A stretch of DNA of 64,000 nucleotides, taken from Microbacterium sp. AZCO (lineage in GTDB: Bacteria; Actinomycetota; Actinomycetes; Actinomycetales; Microbacteriaceae). The position numbers and the translations under genes are program-made. The DNA lies in assembly GCF_039614715.1 (NCBI RefSeq), contig NZ_CP154857.1:3596001-3660000 (forward strand), read 5' to 3'. Within the stretch, counting starts at the first letter, position 1. Every line of letters begins with the position of its first letter. Positions 63,849-64,000 of the stretch are shown here, in pieces. The notes below the pieces were generated by a model that was given only the letters and a program-made list of their open reading frames with translations, had not been told where the DNA came from and did not search any database.

Positions 63849-64000
63849 TCGTCCCCGGCCCCATCGACCCGCCCGCGCGCCTGCTCATGGGGCCCGGCCC
63901 GATCTCCGCGTACCCGAGCGTGCTCCGCGCGATGTCGGCGCCCCTCGTCGGGCAGTACGACCCGTTCATGACCGCGACGATGGCCGAGACGCAGGAGCTG
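63845..64000 (+). CDS. PLP-dependent aminotransferase, PucG-like (start only)
   Basis: The first 52 residues are in the window: RLLMGPGPISAYPSVLRAMSAPLVGQYDPFM. This is the beginning of the class-V aminotransferase family that includes serine/alanine-glyoxylate and (S)-ureidoglycine-glyoxylate aminotransferases. Position after allB and the amidase favours the PucG-type ureidoglycine enzyme, which handles the final allantoin-derived intermediate. The PLP lysine is beyond the edge. GTG start overlaps the amidase stop. Confidence 0.8.
   Translation, partial: MIVPGPIDPPARLLMGPGPISAYPSVLRAMSAPLVGQYDPFMTATMAETQEL

Overview
The window is a high-GC, densely packed bacterial chromosome segment. Codon use, GTG starts, the gene families and the synteny (MrpA-B fusion, separate ArgG, KdpFABC with KdpDE, DUF6325/SHOCT genes) point to an actinobacterium of the Microbacteriaceae, most likely Microbacterium or a close relative. 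This is inferred from protein character only. I see no rRNA, tRNA, CRISPR array, prophage or insertion sequence; this is ordinary chromosome with metabolic and transport modules.

Layout. 1-1508: truncated MFS transporter divergent from a LacI regulator, with a palindromic operator between them. 1605-7868: six-gene Mrp Na+/H+ antiporter operon (mrpA-B fusion, C, D, E, F, G). 8023-13966: penicillin-acylase-family hydrolase, then a TetR / degenerate ABC-ATPase-like protein / YhgE-Pip membrane protein operon. 14015-19802: argG, two tandem Pr6Pr membrane proteins, purA, a lactonase-type beta-propeller. 19978-21381: DUF6325, SHOCT and PLDc_N/SHOCT small proteins. 21536-27671: a MalT-like LuxR regulator with a coupled leader ORF, AI-2E-family permease, chorismate mutase, patatin and PlsC-like acyltransferase. 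27810-33687: LacI / FAD oxidoreductase / sugar ABC transporter operon. 33704-35777: two paralogous unknown membrane-anchored proteins and a 44-aa membrane protein. 35787-40568: purL, ArsR plus double SRPBCC protein, TerC. 40616-48671: kdpED and kdpFABC with an extra 27-residue membrane peptide. 48867-52778: sufU, sufS, a KimA-like K+ importer. 52845-57465: M20 amidohydrolase, LacI, GH13 alpha-glucosidase, apt. 57828-64000: divergent purine-ureide catabolism cluster (uricase, HIU hydrolase, OHCU decarboxylase | allantoinase, acetamidase-like, AtzH-amidase fusion, start of a PucG-like aminotransferase).

How the genes work together. Cation homeostasis is strongly represented: Mrp (Na+ export), Kdp (high-affinity K+ uptake) with its two-component system, a KimA-like K+ importer, and TerC. 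The last 6 kb form a nitrogen-scavenging module converting urate to allantoate and releasing ammonia. The two halves diverge from one 203-bp region in which each start codon has the same -10 hexamer and a GlnR-like half-site pair at the same distance.

The most general regulatory observation is that about 19 transcription units begin with a TANNNT hexamer placed 6-8 nt before the start codon. They are therefore probably leaderless, and this placement decides several start codons (sufS, the KimA-like gene, the AI-2E gene). Four of these promoters carry a perfect or near-perfect palindromic operator touching or close to the -10.
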